Made by a program: the position numbers and the translations under genes. The notes under the pieces were generated by a model that was given only the letters and a program-made list of their open reading frames with translations, was not told the origin of the DNA and searched no databases. Shown here one piece after another: positions 32,695-45,404 of a stretch of 64,000 nucleotides of DNA. The first letter of the stretch is position 1. Each line of letters starts with the position of its first letter. Source of the DNA: Delphinapterus leucas (taxonomy: Eukaryota > Chordata > Mammalia > Artiodactyla > Monodontidae); contig NW_022098044.1 of NCBI RefSeq assembly GCF_002288925.2, positions 16,510,197 through 16,574,196 of the forward strand, given 5' to 3'.

Positions 32695-33570
32695 CCTCCC
32701 TGAAAGGGGATTTAGCCTTATTCTATCATCTCCCTTGTGAGATAATAAAATATATATGTACTGGCCTCTGCCCCCAGTTCCTGGCACAGGTCTCCTAAAA
32801 CCCTTGTAATTTCCTGGTGATAGAAGTGTCTTTTGTTCAAATGAGGCGACTCTGGGTGAGCTCCTGGATGACCCCTGGAGGGGGCTGGTCACTGGAAAGA
32901 TGAAGCCTTAATTAGAAGCTTGGAATTTTCAGCCCCACCCCCAAGTCTCTTGAGAAGGAAGGAGAGTTGGAAATGGAGTTCATAGTCAATCATGCCCCCA
33001 TAAAAATCCCAAACGTGTGAGATTTGAAGAGATTCCAGGTGGGTGTACACATCCATGCCAGGAGGGCGATGCATGCCATCCCCATGGGAATAGAAGCGCC
33101 TATGCTCAGGACCCTCCCAGACCTCACCCTGTGTATCTCTTTATCTGGCTGTTCATCTGTATCTTTTATCATGTCCTTTAATAAACTAGTAATGTTAAGT
33201 GTTTCCCTGAGTTGTGTGAGCCATTCTAGCAAGTTAATTGAACACAAGGAGGGGGTCATGGGAACCTCCGATTTACAGGCAAGTCAGGCAGAAATTGTGG
33301 CTAATCTGGGGACCTATGACTCACGATTGGCATCTGAAGTAGGGAGCAGTCTTGTGGAACTGAGCCCTTAACTTGTGGGATCTGACACTACCTCCTGGAA
33401 GATAGTGTAAGAATTGAGTTACATGGTAGAACACCCAGCTGGTGTCACAGATCTGCTTGGTGGGGGGAAAATCCCCCACATCTGGTATCAGCAGCACTGT
33501 GAGTGTGGCATTAGTGTGAGAGCAAAGGAGACACACACAGATGGATTGGGTCATCCCGAGTACATCTCCC
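32695..33570 (+). mobile_element. probable endogenous retroviral LTR
   Basis: LTR-like features are visible: 'tcctttaataaactagtaat' with an AATAAA polyadenylation signal near 33178-33184, followed by U5-like text ('gagttgtgtgagccattcta', 'aacacaaggagggggtcatg'). No gag, pol or env frame is present. Edges and family are uncertain. Confidence 0.5.
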
Positions 33571-33634
33571 AATGGCCTCTGAGATAGTTAACAGCAATAA
33601 TAACAACAAAATCACCAATAATAGCTGTTGAGAA

Positions 33635-33835
33635 AGCACATCACAGAAGTTAAGAGCCTGATCTTGAGTCAGAAACCCTGTTTTTAAATCTCAGCTCTGC
33701 CACTTAAGTTGTGTCACCCTAGTTTCTTAACCTTTCTGTGCTTTGGTCTCCTTGTCTGTAAAATAGGAATAATAATAGCACTACCTCAAAAGGCCATGGT
33801 GGGGATTATATGAGATAACACAGGTGATGTGCTAT
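33635..33835 (+). repeat. MIR SINE, nearly full
   Basis: 'aatctcagctctgccactta', 'ttgtctgtaaaataggaata' and 'gattatatgagataacacag' are in MIR order. Confidence 0.85.
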
Positions 33836-34089
33836 ATCAGTTACAAATTATCTTCAGCTGCAAACAACACGGTTTTGTTTTTCTTATGTAAAGAAACACC
33901 CAGAGGTGGGCGAGAGTTGGGGCTGGTCCAGCAGCTTAAGGTGCTGGGACTGAGGCCTCTAGGCCTCCTCCTCCTTGTGGTCCCAAAACGGCTGCTGTCC
34001 AGCAGGCCATCACATCCAGATTCCTGGCAGGAAGCAGGGGAATGGGGTTAACCATGTCCCACAGTAGAGTCATCCCAGCCCCTGAAATC

Positions 34090-35240
34090 ACCTTCCCAGA
34101 AGTTCCTCTGTTCCTTCTCACATCCCACACTCTCCTTGACCTCACCAGGCTCTGGCCCACCTCCTCAGTGAAACAGCACTTCCTAAGCTTACTCATGACT
34201 CCACATTGCTAAATTTAGCAGACGTTTTTCATTCCTCATCTTTCCTGACCTCTCTCTCTCAGCAGAGATAGATGCCCTTCTTGAAATTCGTTCTTCCTGT
34301 GGCCTCCATGAATGACACCGTGCTCTCTGCATCTCTCCCTGCATCTCTGGTGGCTCCTTCTGGCCCCTTTGCATGTCCGTTCTCCTCCACAGAACCACTA
34401 AACACTGGTGTCCTCAAGGCTGGGCCCAGGCCCTCTTCTCCACTCCCCTGACTTCCCTCTTTGGGCATCTCAGCCACACTGCAGCTTAATTTCCACCTAC
34501 GCACTAACGATGCCCAAGTCCCCTCTTCAGCCCAGACGTCCCCGCTGAGCTCCAGACCTGTGCAGCCACCCCCCACCCCCGACTCAAATCTTCACCGGCT
34601 GGTTCCAAAGGCTTCTCATACTCAACACATCTAATAGCGTGTGTGTGATCCCCCCCAACCTGTATACATTCCACTCCATCACACCCAACTTCAAGCCCTC
34701 TCCCCATGGTCCCCTGCCCAGGGAATGGCCCCACCTGCTACCCTGTCAGGCAAGCTGCAAACCTGGGAATCACACTTGACTTCTTCTTCCCTCTTTCCTT
34801 CCATTTCCAAATCAGTAGCAGATCCTGGTGATTTTTACTCCTAAAGATGACCCAAGGTAGCCAACTTGTCTTTGACCTTAACTCTCACTGGATCGTAGCA
34901 ACAGCCTCCTCACCGGCCAGCTTGTTCCTTTTCTTTTTTTTTTTTTTTTTTTGGCCGCGCTGCGCAGCGTGTGAGACCTTCATTCCCCAACCAGGGATCA
35001 AACTCGCATCCCCTACACTGGAAGCCCGGAGTCTTAACCACTGGATCACCAGGGAAGCCCCAGCTCTTTCAATACACAAATTTGATCACATCACCATCAC
35101 CAAACCATACCACCCTCTCTGCCACATTTAAAACCTTTCAGAAGCTTCTTATTTCTCTTAGAATAGAGGCAAATATCTCTAAGATGACCTACAAAGTTCT
35201 GAGGGAGGGGGCCCTGCCTAACCCTGGGGCCTCATCTTGC
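34090..35240 (+). mobile_element. L2 LINE, long decayed fragment
   Basis: L2 text is recognisable at several points: 'cttcctgtggcctccatgaa', 'ctcttctccactcccctgac', 'ttgatcacatcaccatcacc', 'agatgacctacaaagttctg'. It covers much of the reverse transcriptase and the region after it. It is interrupted by a SINE at 34933-35059 and has no intact frame. Confidence 0.7.
34933..35059 (-). mobile_element. short tRNA-derived SINE (CHR-related)
   Basis: The T-rich tail, 'tggccgcgctgcgcagcgtg' and the end 'caccagggaagcccc' match the short form also seen at 28213. Confidence 0.9.
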
Positions 35241-35743
35241 ACTGTGGGCTCTACACTGTGCTGTAGATGTAATGGCCTTCTTTCTAAGCCACCAAGACTT
35301 TGCCCTGGCTGGTCTCTCTCATGGTGTAGCCATGGGAACAAGCCTCTGAAGTGGAAAAGAGTGTGGTGTTGGTATAAAGGAGACCAAGACTTTGAGAGGC
35401 TGTGGTACAGAATAGGTCATCCGTATGGATGATGAAGTTGACCAGGATGATGGCAAGTGATGACGTGGAGAAGATGCAGAGTTACCTGCCAAAGCCCTCA
35501 GTGAATGTGCAGAAGAAACCCCAAAGTGTAGATGACAGGTACAACTGTAGAGCTTGAGATATCCCCATGGCATGAGCCTTAGAGCTCTGGGACTTTTTGA
35601 CTCATGAAGAAAGGCAAGGAAGCATCCTGAGGAACTAGGAGGATGCCGATCCTGACCCGTCCTTCCTCCAGGACCCATGACACCAGGACCCCAAGAGAAT
35701 GAGCAACGCTTGCTCAAGAGACACACAAGCAAAACATAGTTTC
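35241..35743. other. no clear feature
   Basis: No repeat is confidently recognised beyond the L2 end. The antisense open frame of 145 codons at 35319-35756 does not resemble a known protein. Confidence 0.35.
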
Positions 35744-35759
35744 TAAACTGCCCCACTCT

Positions 35760-35975
35760 AGGGACTTCCCTGGTGGTCCGGTGGTTAAGACACCACCTTC
35801 CAATTCAGGGGACCTGGGTTTGATCCCTGGTTGGGGAACTAAGATCCCACTTGCCTGCTGCAACTAAGAGTTCTCATACCACAGCTAAGACCCGGTGCAA
35901 CCAAATAAATAAATATCTTTTTTTAAAAAGGCAGCCAAAAATAAATTTTAAACAAATAAATAAATACATAAAAAA
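35760..35975 (+). mobile_element. short CHR-related SINE with perfect TSD
   Basis: The head 'gggacttccctggtggtccg' leads into a long A-rich tail. A perfect 16-bp TSD TAAACTGCCCCACTCT lies at 35744-35759 and 35976-35991. Confidence 0.95.
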
Positions 35976-36297
35976 TAAACTGCCCCACTCTGCCCTGGGC
36001 CCCATCTCCCCTTTCTACACCCTCCCTCTTTCCTCTTTCCCCAACTTCTTTCTCATTCCTAACTGCATGGTGGCTTCCTCCAATAAAATAGGGATAATAA
36101 CATTGACCTAAAAGAAAAAAACGATTCTCATATAGATCCATAAGAGGATGTATTCAAGGAAGCTCCTTGTCGTGTTGTTTGCGGCAGCAGGGAGCTGGCA
36201 GCCATCTTGGTCTCCATCATTGGAGAAGCGGGTTTGCACAGTGTAGAGACTGCACACTGTGGAATGTGGCACAGCACTTAGAAGAAGCAGACTTGGG

Positions 36298-36656
36298 GGG
36301 ACTTCCCTGGTGGCTCAGTGGTTGAGAATCCTCCTGCCAATGCAGGGGACACGGGTTCGATCCCTGGTCTGGGAAGATCCCACATGTCACGGAGCAACTA
36401 AGCCCACGCGCCACAACTACTGAGCCTGCACTCTAGAGCCCGCGAGCCACAACTACTGAGCCCACGTGCCACAACTACTGAAGCACCCACGCCTAGAGCC
36501 TGTGCTTCGCAACAAGAGAAGCCACCGCAATGAGAAGCCCGTGCACCACAACGAAGAGTAGCCCCCACTCCCTGCAACTAGAGAAAAGCCCACGCACAGC
36601 AGCAAAGGCCCAACGTGGCCAAAAATAAACAAATAAAAATAATTTTTTTTTAAAAA
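36298..36656 (+). mobile_element. CHR-2-type SINE
   Basis: A full-length long form. Flanks AAGCAGACTTGGGG (36284-36297) and AGCAGCAGACTGGGG (after the tail) are a slightly diverged TSD. Confidence 0.93.
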
Positions 36657-36669
36657 GCAGCAGACTGGG

Positions 36670-37245
36670 GAAAAGTGCACCTGGAAATGTGGATAAAGTA
36701 TAAAAACATAGTGCTTCTAGCACCCAGGCTGTGGCATCTAATACGGTCTCCCACTAATCAGAACCAGGGCTCCCTGAAGAAATGAATGACTCCAGGTCTG
36801 AGGCAGTAAGTTTATAATATGAGCCAGGACCATCTTATTCTACCAGCAGCAAGAAAGCTATCAAAGCGTAATGAGGTGATGGCAAAAATGACTGAAAGAA
36901 ACCAACTTGTAGAGGCTCCTGTTTGCCAAAGATAGGACAATTTAAGCACCAAGATGGATAACTGCAAACAATTGAAATAATCAAGGAAATCCATGAGTTT
37001 AAAATATTATTTTTAAAACCTTATTGATTTATCTTTACAGAAACTAACTCATTATTTTGAAAGCTAATAAAAATCAAGCATTTATCTTGCCTTTCCTATA
37101 CAAACTCTATCTGAAGGTAACTAAGTTTCTCTTTATAGAAATATTTCAGCTAATAAATGAAGAAGGAATGACAGAATTAGATTATCATCACTTGAAAACC
37201 CCTAGTGAACTCACTGATTATCATCACTGCTAATATCACAAAAAG
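36670..37245. other. AT-rich unique sequence
   Basis: No gene or confident repeat. Confidence 0.4.
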
Positions 37246-37267
37246 AAACAACCATATATATATGGGT

Positions 37268-37478
37268 CTTTTTAACATCTTTATTGGAGGATAATTGCTT
37301 TACAATGGTGTGTTAGTTTCTGCTTTATAACAAAGTGAATCAGCTATATGTATACATAAATCCCCATATCCCCTCCCTCTTGCGTCTCCCTCCCACCCTC
37401 CCTATCCCACCCCTCTAGGTGGTCACAAAGCACCGAGCTGATCTCCCTGTGCTATGCGGCTGCTTCCCACTATCTATC
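37268..37478 (-). mobile_element. nested antisense L1 3' end
   Basis: 'taacatctttattggaggat' to 'gcggctgcttcccactatct' is the complement of the same L1 3' UTR type that ends the element at 50516. It is a younger subfamily than the host L1 end. Confidence 0.8.
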
Positions 37479-37549
37479 TATCTATCTATCTATATATATA
37501 TATATCTCATATATATATATGTGATATATATATATATCATATATATATA
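37478..37549. repeat. (TATC)n/(TA)n microsatellite
   Basis: TATC units pass into TA-rich palindromic text between two oppositely oriented L1 ends. Confidence 0.9.
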
Positions 37550-37655
37550 ATTGAATCACTTTGCTGTAACCTGAAACTTGAAACTAACACAACATTGTAA
37601 ATCAGCTATATTTCAATAAAAAAAAATTTTTAAGGAAAAAAAAAAAAAACAACCA

Positions 37656-38318
37656 AACACTAGGTGCCTCTTGACAGAAGTCTGTAACTTCACCTATGAA
37701 GTATTTCTTGCGAAAAAACTTAACCTGAATCCAATCAAGTTTCTAGATCTTACAACCAAGTTACAGGAAATATACAGGGCAGAGGAACACCTTAAACACC
37801 ACCACAGGGACACAGTTAGCAGAATGCGGACTATGGAAAACTTCACAAAGATAAATTTATTCAGTAAATAAATTTTTAGAAATAGAGGGCAGACCCATAT
37901 ATTAAGAGATAGGAGACATAGCAACCCATCACAATGTGTAAATCTTATTTGAATCTTGATTCAAACAACTAAAAATATTATGAGAAAATAGGGAAAATTT
38001 GAACACTGACTGAATGTTGATGATATAAATGATTATTTCTAAATTTTTAGGTATGATAATATGACATTATTATGTATCATAATGACTATTTTAGAGGTGC
38101 ATAGAAAAATATTTGTTGATGAAATAATATGAGGCTGGGACTTACTTCAGAGTAATCTATGAAGAGTAGGAATGGGTCGGGGTGTAAATGAAATAAAATT
38201 GGCCTCAAGTTTACATCTGACTTTGAGTGATGGGTGCGTTGGAATTCACAATCTTATTCTACTTTTGAAAATGTTTGAAATGTTTGCAGAGTAAAAAGTT
38301 TCTTAAATAGTGGTGAGT
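37656..38318. other. AT-rich sequence, no gene
   Basis: Probably old diverged repeat in part (L1-like 'attggcctcaagttt' text near 38200), but not assignable. Confidence 0.3.
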
Positions 38319-38650
38319 GGGACTTTCCTGGCAGTCCAGTGGTCAAGACTCTGCCTTTCCAATGCAGGGGACATGGGTTCGAGCCCTGGTCCAGGAAGAT
38401 CCCACATGCCGCGGAGCAACTAAGCCCGTGTGCCACAACTATGGAGCCTGCGCTCTAGAGCCCGCGAGCCACAACTACTGAGCCCATGAGCCACAACTAC
38501 CGAAGCCCACTCGCCTATAGCCTGTGCTCCGCAACAAGAGAAGCCACTGCAATGAGAAGCCTGCACAGCACCCCGCTCGCCATAACTAGAGAAAGCCCTG
38601 CACAGCAACGAAGACCCAGCGCAACCATAAGTAAATAAATAAAATTAAAA
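38319..38650 (+). mobile_element. CHR-2-type SINE
   Basis: The head 'gggactttcctggcagtcca', internal 'gagccacaactaccgaagcc' and an A-rich tail are present. It carries a deletion before 'cccgctcgccataac' relative to other copies. Confidence 0.92.
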
Positions 38651-38839
38651 GCTAAACAAAAACAAATACAAACACACACACAAATAAAAGGACATACATC
38701 AAACATATTAGACTGGTTGCCATTAGGAAAATTGGAAAATGGACATAGAGAATAAGATAAAAACGTATAAAGATAAGTGAACAAGAAAGGTACATTGCAC
38801 TGACCAACAGTGAGGTGTCATTAACTCAACCCCCTGTCT

Positions 38840-38945
38840 CTGAGGTCAAATAAAGTGCTTACACACAGATGTGAGGATTAAATGAGATATGTGGGTACTA
38901 TTCTTGGCACATCATAGGTCCCTAATAAATGTTCATTTTCCTCTG
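38840..38945 (+). repeat. MIR SINE, 3' part
   Basis: 'gaggattaaatgagatatgt' and 'ccctaataaatgttcatttt' match MIR. Confidence 0.7.
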
Positions 38946-41054
38946 TTCCTTCCGACTCCCACCATCTTCCTGCCCTGCTAAGGAATAAACGTGATCTGAT
39001 AAGTTAATTCACTTTAAGGTACTAGGCACAGGTAACAGCTTTATCCTCCTGCCTCCTCAGCAGAAGCTTTCCAGAGAGGGCAATACTTACGAAATGAATC
39101 CCTAATCAGAGAGCTCCCTGCATTGCAGCAGAAATCTTCATTTCCTTAGGGCCAATATTGCAAGGGTGATTTCGGGAGAGCTTGGATCCATCCACCAGCC
39201 CACAACTTTTCAGGTGGCAGTCTGGGTTTGTTTCCATCTCCTTTCTTCTAAATCGAACATATCAACACTATAAAGCCCACCACCTGCTAGCTCATCCCAG
39301 GAATCGGAGAACTCTGGGGTGGCAGCTTGGGTTTAGGCGAGCATTAAAGTGAAATATTTATGTGCTGAGCTTTGCCCTTCCATCTAGCTGGAAAGATTTC
39401 CAATTCACGCCCCACCCAACTACTGCCAGAAGCCAACATCTACCATTTCCTCCTCTGTCTCTATGACCATGACTACCATGTTCCTTCCAAGCAACGTGTG
39501 AACTTTTAATTCAAAATCACGTTTCGGGTGACTGGCTCACTGGGAATCACTCAGAAGTTGTTAGTGACTCACCCTGTAAGTTGGAGGCCTAGCAATTGCC
39601 TTGGAGTCAGTGGCGCCTGACAGCTGCTTGGCAACTGAAGGAGAAAAGAAGCAGAATTCTACATGGGTTTATGATAAATAGACACTCCTGGTCCATCTTA
39701 CAAGAGCTGTTGGAGTGAAAAGCGATCAATTAGCCGTGTTCTTGGCTGCAGCTTGGCCCCAACAGGTCAAAGTTAAGGTCAGGGGTCAGCAGAGGGAAGG
39801 ACATTCACCATCTGAATATAGCCCAGCCCAGGTACACCTTTTTACCTAGCATATTCCAAGTGTCTGTCACCATGCTGGAAGACCCTGAGAAAAGCCACTC
39901 TAAGACCTTTGCTTTTGAAATTTTAATAACCCTTGAGAGGGATATAGAAAACTATATAGAACCAATTGAGACAGTACAACTAAGTAACCATATAACTAGC
40001 TGGCATTCATCTCTGTCTGGAATAACTTTTCCCACCTTAATTGGTAGACCTGAATTCTACACATGCCCAAATGCCACTACCTACACAGAATCCTTCTCTA
40101 GCGACTTACCTTGGCACTCCATTTTCTGCCTGCCCCCTCTGAGGTAGCAGGCTGGGACCCCCAGGACGCACAGACCCCCCTGCCCTCTGGAGCCCAACCC
40201 TACTCTTAGCTGATCACTCATGTGTTAAAGAGGAAGAGAAGAGAGTAGTCAAGGTGGATTCTGATGGCATCTCTATGTTTGGGTGGGAACTGGTGAAGTC
40301 CCCTCTCCAGCTCCTTGCTCCTTGAATCCAGTGTTATTTTGAGCAGATGCCCCTGTGCACATCATCACGAGTACTGACAGTAACAAGTAACTGACAAAAC
40401 CATCCAGAATCACGGGCAAGAGCTTTGACTTACAGGGCCAGACGCAGATTACATTCAGAGTCATTAATCTCCCCCGCCGGCAGGTTAGGCTTAGACTCTG
40501 CTGCGTCTAGACCGCTCAGCCACATTTGTATTGCTGGGAACAATGTCGCAATTGCACAGCTCAGAGGTCTAATATCTGTCACAAACTGTTCCTGGACTCA
40601 TTCTTCTCTCCCCTCCTTCCAAGCCTTCTGAGCAAGCAAATGAGGGTTTTCAGCCATAAGTGACTGAGTTACCTAACCAAACTGACCAGAAAAGGGTGGA
40701 AGCAAACAAAATAAAAGCTAAAATTTGAATGTAGCCAAAGGAATCGTACAGCAGGGAATGGCTTTTCGATCTGAGAAAGCCAAAGGTAGACGTTAAGAAA
40801 ATTAACTTAGGCATTATTCATGCATCAGGGGCTCCGTGTTAGCCAAAAGAGCTTAGAATCTTGGTTGGGGCATTGTCTCTAGAGACAGTGAATGCGAGAG
40901 GATCCGGGACAACCTAGCATGGATGCTTGACGCAGACCATGAATCTGGCTCTCTCCATGCTCAGCCATCTTGTCTCTGAACGCCGTGATAAAGTACAACC
41001 CAAAAACAACAATTTCACTTTAAAAGTCCATTACTTAGGATAATGGACTACTAC
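38946..41054. other. unique sequence, no gene seen
   Basis: Two kb without confident repeats or coding exons. The open frame at 39860-40147 resembles nothing known. Such a repeat-poor block may contain regulatory elements, but this is not shown. Confidence 0.4.
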
Positions 41055-41660
41055 TCTACCAGTTAGAGTATTTGGTGCAAGCAAGCAAAACCACCTCTCT
41101 TAAACAAAATGGAAATCTGTTGGAAAGATACAGGATGGCTTGCAGGATGGAATGTAAAGCTGATCCATTGGCCCTGGAAAGGTCAAAATCAGACCCTCTC
41201 TAAGGGTCTGGCGAGGGCTACCCTGGTGGCACAGTGGTTGAGAGTCCACCTGCCGATGCAGGGGACACGGGTTCGTGCCCCAGTCCGAGAAGATCCCACA
41301 TGCCGCGGAGCGGCTGGGCTCGTGAGCCATGGCCGCTGAGCCTGCACGTCCGGAGCCTGTGCTCCGCAACGGGAGAGGCCACAACAGTGAGGGGCCCGCG
41401 TACCGCAAAAAAAAAAAATTGTAAGGGTCTGGGGAACTGAGGATGATTGACAGCTCATGGAGGCCCTACTGCTGAGATAAATATGGAACCCAGACATTTT
41501 CCCTGTGTCATTCCTACTCAGGATTCAGGGCTCCCAACGAGAGTCTGACTGCCCAGCCCTTGTCCAGGATTGGTTCAGGCACTTTGACTGACAGCCCTAA
41601 AAAGCCAGCACACACTGGGGAAAAGGGAAGTCCCACAAGGAAATCTGGGCACCATTAACA
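41055..41660 (+). repeat. unclassified ancient repeat split by a SINE
   Basis: 'cttaaacaaaatggaaatct', 'gacagctcatggaggcccta' and 'ccaggattggttcaggcact' resemble one dispersed mammalian repeat also present near 12925. The family name is unknown to me. Confidence 0.3.
41213..41421 (+). mobile_element. CHR-1-type SINE
   Basis: The head has a substitution ('gggctaccctggtggcacag'). The TSD TAAGGGTCTGG at 41201-41211 and 41422-41432 is perfect. Confidence 0.95.
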
Positions 41661-41819
41661 CAAGAAAGGAAAAGGAAGTCAGGCAGGCAAACACATGTCA
41701 CTTAACCGCCTCTTACCAAATCCCATGCAGTGGAGAATAATGAGATCCCAGCGTGTGTTTTTACATAATTTCATGTACTAATATAAAAGACTGTCCTTCC
41801 TAAATGGCTGTGTTTCTGA

Positions 41820-41880
41820 AAGACACTTAACCTCCTTGAGAAGCAGTTTCCTCAACTACAAATGAGAAAGATGAGCCAAA
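41820..41880 (+). repeat. MIR core fragment
   Basis: 'cacttaacctccttgagaag' and 'cagtttcctcaactacaaat' match the MIR core. Confidence 0.6.
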
Positions 41881-43080
41881 GACTTTTCAAACTAGAAGGA
41901 CCTCGGGCAAGAACAAACAAAGGACTCTGAGGGTCAGTCTCATTGGCTGAGTGGTGGCTGAGGACACAAGGATGGTGACAAAAGGTGGCTTAAGACCATC
42001 CTCTGTCCAGCAATACTATTCTTGTGTGAAAAGAATAGGTCAGAACAACATCATTGCCCAGATTGTGGTGAAAATTCAGGAGAATGGACAGCACCGGGGA
42101 TATGAGGGCCCACATCATAGAGAATATAGTAGGAAAGAGGAGAGCAGAGAAAGAGAACTTGGAGGCAGAACTTTTTGTAAAATGAAGCTATGCAGTGGCC
42201 ATAATCCTTTCCTCAAACTGACCATGGAATTTCTCCACCTCTAATGTGGATATTAGGGATGTCTCCCAAATAGACAGTCGGCTGACTGCTGGCAACTGCA
42301 CAAACTGGTTGGGGAGTGGGTCACCTTACTCATACACACCCCAAGTCTCCATCAGCCCACTCCCACCACCACTTTTCTTTGATATGGTCAACTGAGGCTT
42401 TCTCAGTCATAGCAAGACCTATACGAATACAGCTTCAGTGCAAAACCCTTTCAATCTGATTGCTGCCCCAAAGCCCCCCACCTCAGATAGAAATTTTGAA
42501 GTCACCATTGGATGACTCCCTAAGAAGTTCTGACAAACTTGGACACTTCTGGCTACACAACCATGCAGTTTAGATCCCGGAAGATGATGCTATGGAAATC
42601 CAGACACACACCATTGAAATGTGTCCAGCAGTTATTGTAGAGTTTGGTTAACCAGATCCTTGGATCAGTTATCGTATGTCCCAGTGGCTGCTGACCCCAG
42701 AGTGCCACAGGTCAGTAGCCAAGACCAGCAAGGCCTGGCTTCTCAGAACCTCGGGTTTTGTGGCATTGGCAGGACGGTCTCAAGTGATGCTTTGTCTTTT
42801 AGGAATGCTCCCTCCCCCTCAGCAGCTGACCAGACAGAGGTTGGAGGTGAATTTGAGCTACCAGGTGTAACAATTCTTACCTATTATCTCCCTTTCCTGT
42901 GGTTTATCAAGAAAGGCACATTTACTTCAATTTTGTGATCACTAGGGCAACATGGAGGCAAAGGCAGGAAAATCTGCATGGAGATATTTCTCTCCTTGGC
43001 TGATCTCCTGAGAGACAAACACCAGCTGTCACCTGGAGCATCTTCTCACTGCCCATCATGGTACCTCTAAGATCTAAGGA
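41881..43080. other. no recognisable gene
   Basis: Unique-looking. Open frames at 41951-42244 and 42621-42938 have no family resemblance. Text 'ggagtgggtcacctta' near 42310 is a faint echo of the MITE end, too weak to call. Confidence 0.35.
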
Positions 43081-43082
43081 AC

Positions 43083-45404
43083 AGGGGAGACCTTCAAGAT
43101 GGCAGAGGAGTAAGACGTGGAGATCAACTTCCTCCCCACAAATACATCAGAAATACATCTACATGTGGAACAACTCCTACAGAGCACCTATTGAACGCTG
43201 GCAGAAGACCTCAGACCTCCCAAAAGGCAAGAGAGTCCCCACATACCTGGGTAGGGCAAAAGAAAAAAAGAATAAACAGAGACGAAAGAATAGGGATGGG
43301 ACCTGCACCAGTGGGAAGGAGCTGTGAAGGAGGAAAGGTTTCCATGCACTAGGAAGCCCCTTCACTGGGGCGGGTTGGGGGAAGCTTCAGAGCCGTGGAG
43401 AAGAGCTCAGCAACAGGCATGCACAGGGCAAAGCAGAGAGATTCCCACACTGAGGATCGGTGCCGACCAGCACTCACCAGCCCAAGAAGCTTGTCTGCTC
43501 ACCCGCCGGGGCGGGCGGGGCTGGGAGCTGAGGCTCGGGCTTTGGAGGTCGGATCTCAGGGAGAGGACTGGGGTTGGCGGCGTGAACACAGCCTGAAGGG
43601 GGCTAGTGCGCCACGGCTAGCCGGGAGGGAGTCCGGGAAAAAGTCTGCAGTGGCCGAAGAGGTAAGAGACCATTGTGTCAGGGGGATGCGCGAGGAGAGG
43701 GGATTCAGAGCACAGTCTAAACGAGCTCCAGAGACTGGCACGAGCCGCGGCTTTCAGCGCAGACCCCAGAGACGGGCATGAGACGCTAAGGCTGCTGCTG
43801 CAGCCACCAAGAAGCCTGTGTGCGAGCACAGGTCACTATCCACACCTCCCTGCCTGGGAGCCTGTGCAGCCCACCACTGCCAGGGTCCCGGGATCCAGGG
43901 ACAGCTTCCCCGGCAGAACGCACAGTGCGCCTCAGGCTGGTGCAACATCCTGCCGGCCTCTGCCGCCACAGGCTCACCCCGCATTCGTACCCCTCCCTCC
44001 CCACGGCCTGAGTGAGCCAGAGCCCCCGAATCAGCTGCTCCTTTAACCCTGTCCTGTCTGAGCAAAGAACAGATGCCCTCAGGCGACCTACACACAGAGG
44101 CGGGGCCAAATCCAAAGCTGAACAGAAAGGGAAAGTTCTCCCAGCAGCCTAAGGAACAGCGGATTAAAACTCCACGATTGGGCTTCCCTGGTGTCACAGT
44201 GGTTGAGAATCCGCCTGCCGATGCAGGGGACACGGGTTTGTGCCCCGGTCCGGGAAGATCCCACGTGCCGTGGAGCGGCTGGGCCCGTGAGCCATGGCCA
44301 CTGAGTCTGCGCGTCCGGAGCCTGTGCTCCGCAATGGGAGAGGCCACAACAGTGAGAGGCACGCGTACCGCAAAAAAAAGAAAAAAGAAAAACTCCACGA
44401 CCAACTTGATGTACCTGCATCTGTGGAATACCTGAATAGACAACGAATCATCCCAAAATTGAGGCGGTGGACTTTGGGAGCAACTGTAGACTTGGGGTTT
44501 GCTGTATGCGACTGACTGGTTTCCGGTTTTATGTTTATCTTAGTTTAACATTTAGAGATTATTATCACTGGTAGATTAGTTTATTGATTTGGTTGCTCTC
44601 TTCCTTTTTTTTTTTTTGTAGATAGACATTTTGTTTACTTTTTCTCTTTTTGTGAGTGCGTACGTATATGCTTCTCTGTGTGATTTTGTCTGTGTAGCTT
44701 TGCTTTTACCATTTGTCCTAAGGTTCTGTCTGTCCTTTTTTTTTTTAGTATAGTTTTTAGCACTTGTTATCATTGGTGGATTTGTTTTTTGCTTTCGTTG
44801 CTCTCTTCTTTCCTTATTTTCTCTTTTTTAATTACTTTTTATTTTTTATTTTAATAACTTTCTTTTTATGTTTTTTTTTTCTTTCTTTCTTCCTTTTCTT
44901 CTGAGACGTGTGGCTGACAGGGCCTTGGTGCTCCAGCCGGGTGTCAGGCCTGTGCCTCTGAGGTCAGAGAGCCGAGTTCAGTACATTGGTCCACAAGAGA
45001 CCTCCCAGCTGCACATAGTATCAAACGCCGAAAGCTCTCCCAGAGATCTCCATCTCAATGTTAAGACCCAGCTCCACTCAACGACCAGCAAGCTACAGTG
45101 CTGGACATCCTATGCCAAACAACGAGCAAGACAGGACCACAACCCCACCCATTAGCAGAGAGGCTGCTTAAAATCATAATAAGGTAACAGACACCCCAAA
45201 ACACACCACCGGACATGGTCCTGCCCACCAGGAAAACAAGATCCAGCCTCATCCACCAGAACACAGGCACTAGTCCCCTCCACCAGGAAGCCTACACAAC
45301 CCACTGAAAAAACCTTAGCCACTGGGGGCAGACATCAAAAACAACGGGAACTACGAACCTGCAGCCTGCAAAAAGGAGACCCCAAACACAGTAAGATAAG
45401 CAAA
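43083..45404 (+). promoter_or_regulatory. L1 5' UTR / internal promoter region
   Basis: GC- and CpG-richer sequence from the L1 start to the ORF1 ATG. Such L1 leaders hold an internal RNA polymerase II promoter and often an antisense promoter. A T-rich stretch (44570-44890) and the SINE at 44178-44388 interrupt it, so activity is doubtful. Confidence 0.6.
44178..44388 (+). mobile_element. CHR-1-type SINE inside the L1 5' UTR
   Basis: A full copy with a perfect 12-bp TSD AAAACTCCACGA at 44166-44177 and 44389-44400. It is therefore younger than the L1. Confidence 0.96.

Larger units (their letters stand above)
37255..37646 (+). mobile_element. L1 3' end split by an inverted L1 3' end
   Basis: Sense L1 3' UTR ('gaatcactttgctgtaacct' to 'atttcaataaaa' plus A tail) occupies the right side. 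Flanks AAACAACCA at 37246-37254 and 37647-37655 fit a 9-bp TSD for the whole unit. The left 0.2 kb is an antisense L1 3' end that inserted in the TA-rich part. Confidence 0.65.

Noticed and set aside
32990..33371. Possible retroviral coding remnant near 33 kb
   Set aside because: The frames are short and match only LTR-like noncoding sequence with a polyadenylation signal. No gag, pol or env motif is seen.
43395..44443. Overlapping frames of 100-229 codons on both strands
   Set aside because: They fall in the GC-rich L1 5' UTR and the SINE inside it and show no domain.
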